DNA from: Alphaproteobacteria bacterium
GTDB lineage: Bacteria; Pseudomonadota; Alphaproteobacteria; UBA6184
Length of the DNA: 19,208 nucleotides
Direction: 5' to 3'
Assembly: GCA_030433125.1 (NCBI GenBank)
Contig: JAUIKZ010000016.1
Location: 1-19,208, forward strand
The notes below the pieces were generated by a model that saw only the letters and a program-made list of their open reading frames with translations, was not told where the DNA came from and did no database searches. Numbering within the stretch: the first letter of the stretch is position 1; each line of letters opens with the position of its first letter. The position numbers and the translations under genes are program-made. Below, in pieces: positions 6,220 to 14,096 of the stretch.

Positions 6220-8004
6220 CTAGAAAAACAGCTTAAACGCACCGCCAAAAGTAAATGACGCCACCTCTTTATCTTGCGTGAGTGGCACGGCAAAAAATAA
6301 CTCCCCGTGGATGGGCCAATTAAAAGTGGCTCGCCAGCCAGCGCGTATGCTCGTGGCGGTTTTAGCATCATAGTTAGCATTCATATTTTCACGCACGCCT
6401 GCAAAACAGGCTCCCATATAAAACTTAGACTCACGCATAAAACGTCGCCATGGTTTATCGATCCCCAACTCAACCTGAAAGCCACCCCCTAGTGACCCTA
6501 TCAGATAATTATCGGGGAAGCCGTAAGCATAGTTAGCTCCATCAAACACCACACGGTCTTGGTTAAGCTGATGTTGCGGCGCCATTTGGAACATGCCCGT
6601 TCCCATTACATAAAGGTCGTTTTTGCTGCGTCCATAAAATTTAGCAAAGGTTTCATTGCGGGCAATGGTTTTAGGGGCCTCCGCGTCGCTCAGCAATTGT
6701 TTTTTGTTTGTATACACATTAAAATTCACATAAGTGCCCATCTTGAATAAAAACACCGGTAGTAAATACTCAACATTCCCGCCAAAGCTAAGTTCAGCAT
6801 TTTGGTCATTATAGCGTGGCACGGCATCGGGGGCGGCATTTAACGTTTCATAGGTAAATCGCCCCCCACCGACTATATTTACCGTGATGGGGCCTTGTCT
6901 AAAAATAGGCACCTCAAGTTTACCGAGGGCATCAAAAAGGGTGCGTTGCTGCGTGGCTTTTTTAGCTGAAGGTATAGCATATGGCCGCTCACCAAAACGC
7001 CCGCCCGAGAGCTTGAGTGTTAATGAAGCACCGCGCACCCCAAAATAATGCTTGTGGTTGAGCCCCCCTTTAAATGATGTAGGGTTTGTTAAACCGGCGG
7101 CTCCTTCCAGCTGTGTGATGTGGCGCCCTAGCAAATTACGCAGCCCCAAACTTGCAAAAACAAACGGGTTTTCCAGGCGACGTTCTGCACCCAGGCTGCC
7201 TGTGAAGGTGTGGTGGTTCTCAACATCAATAATGAGTTTGTGTTGTTTGTTTTTCGCCACACTGAGCGTGTATTTAAAATTATGCCCTGTGGAAAGCTCG
7301 GCGGTGTGCAAATATTGCTGTGCCCGAAAGAAGTTAAAAGTGGCCGGTTTTAATGCTTCTTTGGCGTAGTAATTTATGAAGTTCATCACCCGCGATTGCC
7401 CCTTAACCTGAAACTGCTTCACCGGGTAAGACTTGAAGCTAAAAATAACCTTCCCAGCATTTTTATCCAGCTGTCGCAACTCAGGGTAGGTAGACACAAA
7501 GCCTTCCGCATCCAAACGTTCTTTTATTTCTTTGCCCATATGCATAATGTTCTGCGTCGTAGCCAGCTTGTTGGCATAGCGCTCATTTAAGCGTTTTAAA
7601 AAACTATGCGCGAGAAGGCGCTCATTATGGGTGACTGCAATTTTTTTAATAACGAAAGGCTCAATAATGTTTTTGGGCTTGGGTGGTTTGTAATCGCAGT
7701 TTTTAGTGTTGGGCGCCTTTGTCGGTTTAAAACGCTTTACAATGGGTAACGGTTTTTTTAAACGCGTCCTTCCGATACTACGGCGCTTCCCTAACCGTAC
7801 GCGCTGCGGTTTTGTGGTAATAAGCCCCCGTTCGAGGCTATAGTTCAATAGCTTTTCATCGAAAGGGATGGCGGGCTTAGCTTCCTTTTCAGCCTCTGCG
7901 TCGCCTCCATCGTCAGGCACAAGCGTGTAAAACTCTGAGTCGTCGGCCGCGGCCACGCTCAGTAAACATAGGCACAAGCTCGCGAGGGTTATTCTTTTTA
8001 TCAT
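6220..8004 (-). CDS. TpsB-like outer-membrane transporter (two POTRA domains plus barrel, Omp85 superfamily)
   Basis: 594-residue predicted outer-membrane protein. ATG 8004 is preferred because AAGGGTGG lies just upstream; an in-frame GTG at 8013 is inside that ribosome site. A Sec signal (MIKRITLASLCLCLLSVAAA) is followed by an acidic patch and an unusually basic stretch (residues about 65-110, rich in KR and KP). A first POTRA-like domain covers about 115-190 (FVIKKIAV, KEIKERLDAEGFV). A second covers about 193-263 (VKQFQVKG, LIIDVENH). The remaining 330 residues are a barrel ending in FKLFF, with YAYGFPDN in the place of the VRGF/Y loop motif. The order POTRA-POTRA-barrel and the length fit TpsB (FhaC/ShlB) transporters better than five-POTRA BamA. 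No TpsA substrate is in the window. It sits 30 nt downstream of the SH3 gene in the same unit. Confidence 0.75.
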   Translation of the reverse strand: MIKRITLASLCLCLLSVAAADDSEFYTLVPDDGGDAEAEKEAKPAIPFDEKLLNYSLERGLITTKPQRVRLGKRRSIGRTRLKKPLPIVKRFKPTKAPNTKNCDYKPPKPKNIIEPFVIKKIAVTHNERLLAHSFLKRLNERYANKLATTQNIMHMGKEIKERLDAEGFVSTYPELRQLDKNAGKVIFSFKSYPVKQFQVKGQSRVMNFINYYAKEALKPATFNFFRAQQYLHTAELSTGHNFKYTLSVAKNKQHKLIIDVENHHTFTGSLGAERRLENPFVFASLGLRNLLGRHITQLEGAAGLTNPTSFKGGLNHKHYFGVRGASLTLKLSGGRFGERPYAIPSAKKATQQRTLFDALGKLEVPIFRQGPITVNIVGGGRFTYETLNAAPDAVPRYNDQNAELSFGGNVEYLLPVFLFKMGTYVNFNVYTNKKQLLSDAEAPKTIARNETFAKFYGRSKNDLYVMGTGMFQMAPQHQLNQDRVVFDGANYAYGFPDNYLIGSLGGGFQVELGIDKPWRRFMRESKFYMGACFAGVRENMNANYDAKTATSIRAGWRATFNWPIHGELFFAVPLTQDKEVASFTFGGAFKLFF

Positions 8005-8034
8005 TATGACCACCCTTAAAATTATTGTTACAGT

Positions 8035-8493
8035 TTATAAGCCCCAAAAATAATGGGCTTTGCTCCACACCTTTTCGCCCTTAACACGTATTTCGATCCA
8101 GGGGTCTTTGTCTATGTGCGACGTTTTTAAATAACCCACAACTACTTTTTTATTAATAAGAAATCGTTTCGGAGATGTTGTGTTAGGCATTGTGCGGGCA
8201 GGTACATTATCTTCCAATGCTATTAGTGTACGTACTTTAGACGTAAGTGTTTTTAATATCCACCCTTCCATGCCTTCATAGTCACGCACTTTCAACCAAT
8301 TCTCATGGGTGTCAGTAACCTGCAAGGGATACCCATTGGCATGAAGTTCAACTAAAATGGGGTACATGCGCCCAGGCCCTTTACGGATGTTAGCCTTGGC
8401 CACCTTTACACTTACAAAGGTTTTTTCTTCGCTGCTTTCAGCTATAACGGGTGTGGCAAATAGCAAGGACAGCCATACAATAATACAACGCAT
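8035..8493 (-). CDS. Exported SH3-domain protein
   Basis: 152-residue protein with a Sec signal (MRCIIVWLSLLFATPVIA) and a bacterial SH3 domain of the kind widespread in alphaproteobacteria. The first repeat has the classic VSVKVAKANIRKGPGRMYPI start and ENWLKVRDYEGMEGWI end. A second SH3-like half follows (LIALEDNVPARTMPN to WIEIRVKGEKVWSKA). Such domains often bind peptidoglycan or cell-wall proteins; the specific role here is unknown. The start overlaps the dut stop as TAATG, with GGAGAAGG as ribosome site inside dut, so translation is probably coupled. Periplasmic location is inferred. Confidence 0.85.
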   Translation of the reverse strand: MRCIIVWLSLLFATPVIAESSEEKTFVSVKVAKANIRKGPGRMYPILVELHANGYPLQVTDTHENWLKVRDYEGMEGWILKTLTSKVRTLIALEDNVPARTMPNTTSPKRFLINKKVVVGYLKTSHIDKDPWIEIRVKGEKVWSKAHYFWGL

Positions 8494-8936
8494 TACCTTC
8501 TCCCCGTCGAACCAAAACCGCCGGCGGCTCGCACTGTTTCATCCAACTCATCAACCTCTTGCCATGCTGCTTGGGTGTAGGGCGCCACAACCATTTGGGC
8601 CACCCGCTCTTCGGGGTTAATGGTAACCACGTCATGGCTTAAATTGATAAGCAGCACTTTTACTTCTCCGCGGTAGTCGGCATCAATGGTGCCGGGGCTG
8701 TTGAGAACGGTCACCCCTTGCTTATAAGCTAAGCCCGAACGGGGGCGAATTTGTGCCTCATACCCTTCTGGGAGCGCCATAGCAAAACCCGTTGGCACCA
8801 ACACGCGTTGCATAGGCTGTAACGCAAGGGGCTCTTCGATGGCGGCATATAAATCCATACCAGCGCTGTGTTCGGTGGCATAAAAAGGTAATTTTCTACC
8901 ATGGGGTAATAATTTAACGTTCACGTTAACGCTCAT
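8493..8936 (-). CDS. dut: Deoxyuridine 5'-triphosphate nucleotidohydrolase (dUTPase)
   Basis: Hydrolyses dUTP to dUMP and pyrophosphate, keeping uracil out of DNA and supplying dUMP for thymidylate synthesis. All five trimeric-dUTPase motifs are present in order: SAGMDLYA, PRSGLA, GTIDADYRGEVKV with the catalytic Asp, ERVAQMVV, and the C-terminal AAGGFGSTGR arm. Length (147 residues) is typical. The ATG overlaps the ubiE stop as ATGA, and GAGGA lies 7 nt upstream, so it is part of a tightly packed operon with ubiE above and the SH3 gene below. Confidence 0.97.
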   Translation of the reverse strand: MSVNVNVKLLPHGRKLPFYATEHSAGMDLYAAIEEPLALQPMQRVLVPTGFAMALPEGYEAQIRPRSGLAYKQGVTVLNSPGTIDADYRGEVKVLLINLSHDVVTINPEERVAQMVVAPYTQAAWQEVDELDETVRAAGGFGSTGRR

Positions 8937-9661
8937 TTTGTGTCCTCATTTTTACTTAGGTTATAAATGCTTACTAGGCCTTGGCACAAGGTTTCCGTTT
9001 CACACACCTTAAAGCCTATGCCATGCAGAGAGTTTTGAATATCATCTTGCGGTGGGAAGTCTTTAATGGAGTTATACAAATAACTATAAGCGTCCGCATC
9101 TTGTGCCACCACACGCCCCAATAAGGGGAGGCCAACGCGGCCATACAATTTAAAGGCTTTACCAAACAAACTCTGTGGTTTATGAAATTCCATAATCAAC
9201 AACTGGCCGCCCGGGCTTAACACACGGTACATTTCTTGCAAGGCTTGCTGGCGGTGTTCCACATTGCGCAATCCGAAGCTAATGGTTATATGTGTAAAGG
9301 TCTCATCGGCGTAGGGTAGCTTTTCGGCGTAACCCTCCTCATAATGCACCCCATGCAACACGCCATTATTAATAAATTTACGCTTCGCTTGCGCAAGCAT
9401 CTCGGGGTTGGGGTCAAGTAGCACCAATTGTTTGATGCTAGGTTTGTGTGTTTTGTAAAGATTAAGCGCTATGTCACCACTGCCCGCGGCTATGTCTAAC
9501 ACACGCATTTCTGGGCAAGGCTGCACCATCGCATTAAATCGCCTCTTCCATTGGCGGTGTAACCCAAAACTCATCAGATCATTCATGAGGTCATAGTTTT
9601 TCGCAACCGAACTGAATATGCCTTTCACCTGATCTTGCGATGTGCTGTTATCTTTTAACAT
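8933..9661 (-). CDS. ubiE: Ubiquinone/menaquinone C-methyltransferase UbiE
   Basis: S-adenosylmethionine-dependent C-methyltransferase of quinone biosynthesis. Family marks are GIFSSVAKNYDLMNDLMSFG near the N-terminus, the SAM-binding DIAAGSGDIA, FGLRNV, the MEFHKP motif and YSYLYNSIKDFP. 242 residues is a usual length. It heads the minus-strand unit and overlaps dut by 4 nt. In many alphaproteobacteria ubiB lies next to it; here the neighbours are dut and envelope genes. No clear ribosome site precedes ATG 9661. Confidence 0.96.
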   Translation of the reverse strand: MLKDNSTSQDQVKGIFSSVAKNYDLMNDLMSFGLHRQWKRRFNAMVQPCPEMRVLDIAAGSGDIALNLYKTHKPSIKQLVLLDPNPEMLAQAKRKFINNGVLHGVHYEEGYAEKLPYADETFTHITISFGLRNVEHRQQALQEMYRVLSPGGQLLIMEFHKPQSLFGKAFKLYGRVGLPLLGRVVAQDADAYSYLYNSIKDFPPQDDIQNSLHGIGFKVCETETLCQGLVSIYNLSKNEDTK

Positions 9662-9708
9662 TTAATAGCTACTATGTTACTTTACATATTATAGTTTTTT
9701 AAGTGCTT
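9662..9708. promoter_or_regulatory. Divergent ubiE/addB promoter region
   Basis: The 47-nt gap contains a minus-strand TATAAT (9688-9693) and, on the other strand over the same bases, TATTAT (9687-9692). These are possible -10 elements for ubiE and addB respectively. Neither has a good -35 at the right spacing, and any minus-strand -35 would lie within the first codons of addB. Confidence 0.35.
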
Positions 9709-12342
9709 ATGAAAGAAAACTCTGCTTTTTGTGAATATCTAAAGGGCGCTTACGCGGTGCAACCCCATATATCCTCCTTACAGGTGGTGGCTGACTACTT
9801 GGCGTGGTATCGCCGTCAGCTTACGCACCCGCATCACATGCATGACTGTATTGTGTTTATGCCCACGAATCGTGCTAGGCGCCACCTGATCAACCGTCTT
9901 AAAACGCAGGGAAATGGCATATTGCCGCAAATTATAACGCTGGCTCATCTCGAAGAGCTGCATCCTACGCAACAAGAAGCGGCTAGTTACGCCCAGCTGT
10001 TTTTAACCACGCTCAACATTTGGGAGGAGGAGAATCTGTTTCAAGGGCTTAAGGCCAACCGCCTTGATATGGCCCATGAATTTTTAAAGTTGGTGGATGA
10101 AATTTACATTGAAAACCTGCCGTTCGACAAACTTCATCAGCTTCACCTGCAGCACATAAATTTCCCGCTTAACCTTCACGACTTGCAGACACTGTTTTTT
10201 AAGTTACATGATAAGCTGGCGGCGCAAAACTTGGTGCACCCCAAGCGCCTGCAAAACGAAATTGCGGATGCCATCGCTCACAGCTGGCAAGCTCACCCAC
10301 GCCAAGCGCCCGTTATTGTGGCGGGGTCTACCGGCACTGTTTACGCCACCCGCACTATTATGTCTGCCACCTTAAATCAACCACTGGGGGCTGTTTTGTT
10401 TCCCGCTTGTTTGGCTCAAAACGTGCAGCGAGACACCATGTCGGTGCACCATCCTTTTTATACTATCCACACCACATGCAAAAAACTGGGCACCTCCTTA
10501 AAACCACTGCCTGTCACCTACAACAATCCAGCATTTGTAAGTGAATACGTTAGCCCTATACCAAATATTCAACATGTGAAAAGCAACCCACTGCCGCAAA
10601 ACACCACCTTTCTTGAAGTGCACAACACAACCCAAGAGGTGGAAACCCTCAAAAACCTCACGCTCGAGGCGGTGCATCATAAGCAGCCCGTTACCATCAT
10701 ATGTCCCGATCCTTATATTAGTGATCAGCTCAATGACAAGCTGCTTGAGGTGGGCATCACGGCAGACAACTCCATTGGTATCAATTTTCAGCGCGTGCGG
10801 TTGTATCAATTTATTCAAGCGCTCTATGAGGTGCAGGTTAAAAACCACGGGTTAGCGTTGTTACACCTTCTGAATTTTAGCCACCAAGACCATATTACAA
10901 ACCTTAAGAACCACATAGATTTGGCCTATGTGCGCCCCAATCCTAACGTGTTCATTCACACTTTTGTAGGCCAGCTAGAGCTGTACGCACAGGAAACGCT
11001 CCAGCCATTTTTGCAAAAAGACACAACCCTAGAGCAAACTATCAAGCAAGCGGCTACATACTTAAATGTTGATTTTGCGCCCCACGAATGGGCAGCTTTT
11101 AACGAGGTGAGCGAGCTTTTAGGAAACACCCATGACCAAAACAATTGGCACGTGCTTTTGCATTTTCTTAAGCAACACACCCTGCGGCCCAACCCCAGTG
11201 CAGAGGGCGCGGCGGATGTAATGATTCTCGGTCCGCTGGAAGCGCGCATGCTGGCGAAGGGGCGTGTGATTGTTACTTCCATGAATGATGACGCCTGGCC
11301 CAGCCTTAACAACCGCAGCTTGTGGAACAACCGTGAACTACGCCATTATCTGGGGCTTCCCCCTGTTGAGCGCCGTCATGCGTTGGCGGCTCATGATATT
11401 CTACAGGCCTTCTCAGGTGAAGAGATCTACTATGTGCGCAGTAAAAAAATACAAGGTGGCATAACGCTGCCTAGCCGCTGGTGGGAAAAGCTAAAGATAT
11501 TCTTTAAACTCCACCAAAAAAAGCTCCCCAAGCGTGATGAGGTGATAGAGTGGCTTAGCCTGCCCACTGCCCGAGCAGCTACCTTTCAGGCGCCCATTAT
11601 AACACCTCATCTTTTACCCGCTAAACTTTCCGTGACAGCTATCGACCTATGGCTGCAAGACCCTTATAGTTTTTATGTTAAACACGTGCTGAATTTACGC
11701 CCACTTTTAAACTTTGGCGAAACCCAAACACACAGCCAAGTAGGTCAGCTCTTGCATAAAATAATGGAAGTGACCATGCGCAACCCGGGCGCTGACCTGG
11801 ATGCTATTATAACCACCTGGCCCCTAGCCAATTTCTACAAGGCTTTCTTGCGCCCCGTTATTAGCGACATGTTACGATGGGCTACTAAGGTACGCAACCG
11901 AAGCGAGATAAAAACTATCCTCACCGAAAAGTGGATAGAAGCCTCCCTCGTTATCGGTGATCATGTCATAACAGCCTACGCCCGCCCAGACCGCATAGAC
12001 GTTATGCCAAGTAGCCAGGTTATTTTGGTGGATTATAAAACGAGCACTATCCCCTCCGCGGCTCAGATCCTTCGGTTTGAGCATAACCAGCTAGCGGTGG
12101 AAGGTCTCATGCTACAGCAGGGGGCCCTAGAAAATAAACAGCCACACCATTTAATTTTAGAGTACTGGAGCCTGCGTCATAAAAAAATAACAACTGTCGA
12201 CCAATCCCATCTTGAGAATTTTGCACAACACCTTATGCAACGCCTCGCTCCCTATTTCAAAGGCGAGAAACGGTTTGACATTACAAAAACCATGCTCAAT
12301 GGCTTCAACGCTTATTATGTTAGCCACTTTGGGCGTTTTTAG
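9709..12342 (+). CDS. addB: Double-strand break repair protein AddB
   Basis: Subunit of the AddAB helicase-nuclease that processes DNA ends for recombination. From ATG 9709 it has 877 residues, a little shorter than many alphaproteobacterial AddB proteins. The N-terminus has IVFMPTNRARRHL, the degenerate helicase-like start. The middle carries the family block ILGPLEARMLAKGRVIV, DAWPSL and GLPPVERRHALAAHD. The C-terminal PD-(D/E)XK nuclease shows LSVTAIDLWLQDPYSFYVKH, GQLLHKIME (motif His) and ILVDYKT with the metal-binding Asp and Lys. No iron-sulphur Cys pattern is seen. GTG 9703 is a weaker alternative start. The partner addA, usually just downstream, is not next to it: the following gene is on the other strand. 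Confidence 0.9.
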   Translation: MKENSAFCEYLKGAYAVQPHISSLQVVADYLAWYRRQLTHPHHMHDCIVFMPTNRARRHLINRLKTQGNGILPQIITLAHLEELHPTQQEAASYAQLFLTTLNIWEEENLFQGLKANRLDMAHEFLKLVDEIYIENLPFDKLHQLHLQHINFPLNLHDLQTLFFKLHDKLAAQNLVHPKRLQNEIADAIAHSWQAHPRQAPVIVAGSTGTVYATRTIMSATLNQPLGAVLFPACLAQNVQRDTMSVHHPFYTIHTTCKKLGTSLKPLPVTYNNPAFVSEYVSPIPNIQHVKSNPLPQNTTFLEVHNTTQEVETLKNLTLEAVHHKQPVTIICPDPYISDQLNDKLLEVGITADNSIGINFQRVRLYQFIQALYEVQVKNHGLALLHLLNFSHQDHITNLKNHIDLAYVRPNPNVFIHTFVGQLELYAQETLQPFLQKDTTLEQTIKQAATYLNVDFAPHEWAAFNEVSELLGNTHDQNNWHVLLHFLKQHTLRPNPSAEGAADVMILGPLEARMLAKGRVIVTSMNDDAWPSLNNRSLWNNRELRHYLGLPPVERRHALAAHDILQAFSGEEIYYVRSKKIQGGITLPSRWWEKLKIFFKLHQKKLPKRDEVIEWLSLPTARAATFQAPIITPHLLPAKLSVTAIDLWLQDPYSFYVKHVLNLRPLLNFGETQTHSQVGQLLHKIMEVTMRNPGADLDAIITTWPLANFYKAFLRPVISDMLRWATKVRNRSEIKTILTEKWIEASLVIGDHVITAYARPDRIDVMPSSQVILVDYKTSTIPSAAQILRFEHNQLAVEGLMLQQGALENKQPHHLILEYWSLRHKKITTVDQSHLENFAQHLMQRLAPYFKGEKRFDITKTMLNGFNAYYVSHFGRF

Positions 12343-12360
12343 ACAGGCAATAACCCATAC

Positions 12361-12387
12361 GCAATAAAAGCCCCCAATGCCGAGGGC
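12361..12387 (-). terminator. Probable terminator of the secreted-protein gene
   Basis: On the minus strand GCCCTC (12387-12382), a 6-nt loop and GGGGGC (12375-12370) pair with one G-T wobble and are followed by TTTTATT. It is about 40 nt beyond the stop at 12426. The plus-strand version has a mismatch and only a weak T-run, so it would end addB less well. Confidence 0.55.
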
Positions 12388-12425
12388 CTATTTGTTGTTA
12401 CCATAAAAAATTTTTCTCACTTCAG

Positions 12426-13913
12426 TTATCGGACCTCAAAGTCAATGCCCACGCGCTTAAAGGCAGAAGAAATAGATCTCTGGTCAGTGTCATACATTCT
12501 GTTTTCTTGGCTACCGTGGGGTCGACAAAAATAGCCATAAGCCAGTTTTCCGTTAAGCCTAATTTCAATGCGATTGTGATCGCTTTTGCCCTCAATAACC
12601 GTGCCAAATTTTAAGAGAAGCCCCTTTATTTTATTATAAGAATCTTTGCTCGATGAGTTAAAGATGTCATACAGCTTATAGACATCTTTATGATTAATGG
12701 GAGCCGGTAACGCAGCTAACTGCTGAGCCGGTAGCCTTAACACAACATTGCGCCCTTTTTCGTCTTTAAATTCCCAAGTATTAATTTTATCCTCTTCGTC
12801 TTTTCCCTCTCCATGGGATAAGGCGGGCGTATGAGTAATGCCATTTTTCTCAGCCTCTAATCGCGCAAGGATAATGTCTCTAATTTCAGTTGGCGTTGCT
12901 GAAGGAGTTGGTGGCTTTTCAGCCTTATTGGGGGGCGACGCCAAATGATCGGTTACAGGGCCTTCTTTCCTGCCCATAGGCGCCTTGCTGCCAGCTTGCT
13001 CCCGTTTGAGGAATTGATTAATAAGTTCTGTGGTACAACGAATGTCTGGAGCGGCTTTTCCGAACCGGTCGTATATTTCAAATTGAAAAATTTGATTTAA
13101 AAAGCCTTTGTTACTTCTTAAAAAATCGCATGCTAACGTTTCTTCCAACTCGAGCTCCTTTAACCCCATCGGAGACGGCAGCGTGAGCTCTTCTTTCATA
13201 ATCACTATCTCTAGTGTATTACGGTACCTTTCTTTTAGTTCAGTTGTTAACGTTTTTGTAGCTGCAAAAAACTTTAGAGTGTTTAAATTTTTTAATGCTT
13301 CTTCTCGCAATAGTGGGCCATGCTGAGTATAAAAACCGTATAGTTTTTTTTCTGCTGGGGCCTTTGCAATGGACGATAAAAGTTGAGTATGAAGCTCTTT
13401 AAAAAAATAAGGCTCATTAATAAATGACGAAGCGTTTTTGGCGCTCGCGCGGGCGGTTTTCTTTAAACTCAGTTTCGCACGAGGGGTCAGTTCATCTTCA
13501 ACCTCTTCTGCAAAACCCTTGATGTATGAGGCTGCTTTTGCAGGGCTCTTATTAAGGTTGTAAAGAGTCATCCAATATACGCCCATGTAACTCACAAAGA
13601 AATCTAGCGTTTCATTTAAACCGTCCTGGGCAATCTTGTTTTTCAACACACTATTTATAAAGAGCAAACCTGGGTCATCTTTTGTGCTGCCATTTTTTAT
13701 TCCCTCTAGTTCACTAATTAAGGAGCCAAAATAAGCCATACGCCCCTCCGCCAATGCTCTTGCTTTTACTATGGCGCTAGAGTCGATGCCAGGCGATGGG
13801 TCTACTGAGCTTGTATATTCACATACAGACGGGGCGCATTCAGCGCCAAGGGGTGAAGCAAGAAAACACGCAAACACCAAAAGAAATTTTAGTTTTAAGA
13901 ATATGCTATTCAT
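12426..13913 (-). CDS. Exported protein of unknown function with HicA-like C-terminal region
   Basis: 495 residues with a clear Sec signal peptide (MNSIFLKLKFLLVFACFLAS, then PLGAECA). I do not recognise the full-length family. Residues about 45-310 are predicted helical and Lys/Glu/Leu-rich. A Pro/Ala/Lys-rich linker follows at about 312-350 (ASPPNKAEKPPTPSATP). A compact C-terminus (about 423-495) has the order NKIKGLLLKFGTV, KSDHNRIEI, CRPHG and RSISSAFKRVGI. That resembles the helix-three strands-helix pattern of HicA toxins, with His446 near the catalytic His position; this is a by-eye inference. Several cysteines suggest a disulphide-forming compartment. The gene stands alone between addB (convergent) and ychF, with its own promoter and terminator. 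No antitoxin-like partner is adjacent. Confidence 0.75.
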   Translation of the reverse strand: MNSIFLKLKFLLVFACFLASPLGAECAPSVCEYTSSVDPSPGIDSSAIVKARALAEGRMAYFGSLISELEGIKNGSTKDDPGLLFINSVLKNKIAQDGLNETLDFFVSYMGVYWMTLYNLNKSPAKAASYIKGFAEEVEDELTPRAKLSLKKTARASAKNASSFINEPYFFKELHTQLLSSIAKAPAEKKLYGFYTQHGPLLREEALKNLNTLKFFAATKTLTTELKERYRNTLEIVIMKEELTLPSPMGLKELELEETLACDFLRSNKGFLNQIFQFEIYDRFGKAAPDIRCTTELINQFLKREQAGSKAPMGRKEGPVTDHLASPPNKAEKPPTPSATPTEIRDIILARLEAEKNGITHTPALSHGEGKDEEDKINTWEFKDEKGRNVVLRLPAQQLAALPAPINHKDVYKLYDIFNSSSKDSYNKIKGLLLKFGTVIEGKSDHNRIEIRLNGKLAYGYFCRPHGSQENRMYDTDQRSISSAFKRVGIDFEVR

Positions 13914-13939
13914 TCTATGTAGCCTTAGTTAACATACAT

Positions 13940-13967
13940 ATTATAGGGATATCTTGACATATGTAAA
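13940..13967 (-). promoter_or_regulatory. Promoter of the secreted-protein gene
   Basis: The minus strand reads TTTACA (13962-13967), 16 nt, TATAAT (13940-13945), predicting a start near 13933 and a 20-nt leader. A palindrome TGTAAA/TTTACA with 3-nt spacing (13962-13976) overlaps the -35 and could be an operator. The spacer contains AGATATC, as in the promoter at 3310-3337. Confidence 0.6.
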
Positions 13968-13988
13968 GTTTTTACACACCCTTATCCA

Positions 13989-14092
13989 GGGCATACGTAG
14001 GAAGTGAGTTCTTTGCACCCAAGGATGCCCCCCCTCACTAGCGATAGCAGTTGTTATGATAATGATAACGCCCCCAAATCGGGGGCTTTTTT
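13989..14092 (+). ncRNA. Candidate small RNA or leader with terminator (plus strand)
   Basis: GGGCAT (13989-13994) can pair with ATGCCC (14025-14030), and AGTGAG (14003-14008) with CTCACT (14034-14039). The pairs interlock, so they form a pseudoknot or alternative folds. A strong hairpin with T6 in plus orientation follows (14070-14092). No plus-strand gene lies upstream for 1.6 kb. TTGACA at 13954-13959 lacks a recognisable -10 at normal spacing, so the transcript is unproven. Confidence 0.3.
14070..14092. terminator. Hairpin terminator next to ychF
   Basis: GCCCCC (14070-14075), a 5-nt loop and GGGGGC (14081-14086) are followed by T6 on the plus strand. It begins about 10 nt beyond the ychF stop and probably ends the efp-suhB-ychF operon on the minus strand, although on that strand only GTTATCATT follows. 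The better U-tract faces the plus strand. Confidence 0.75.
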
Positions 14093-14096
14093 ATGC

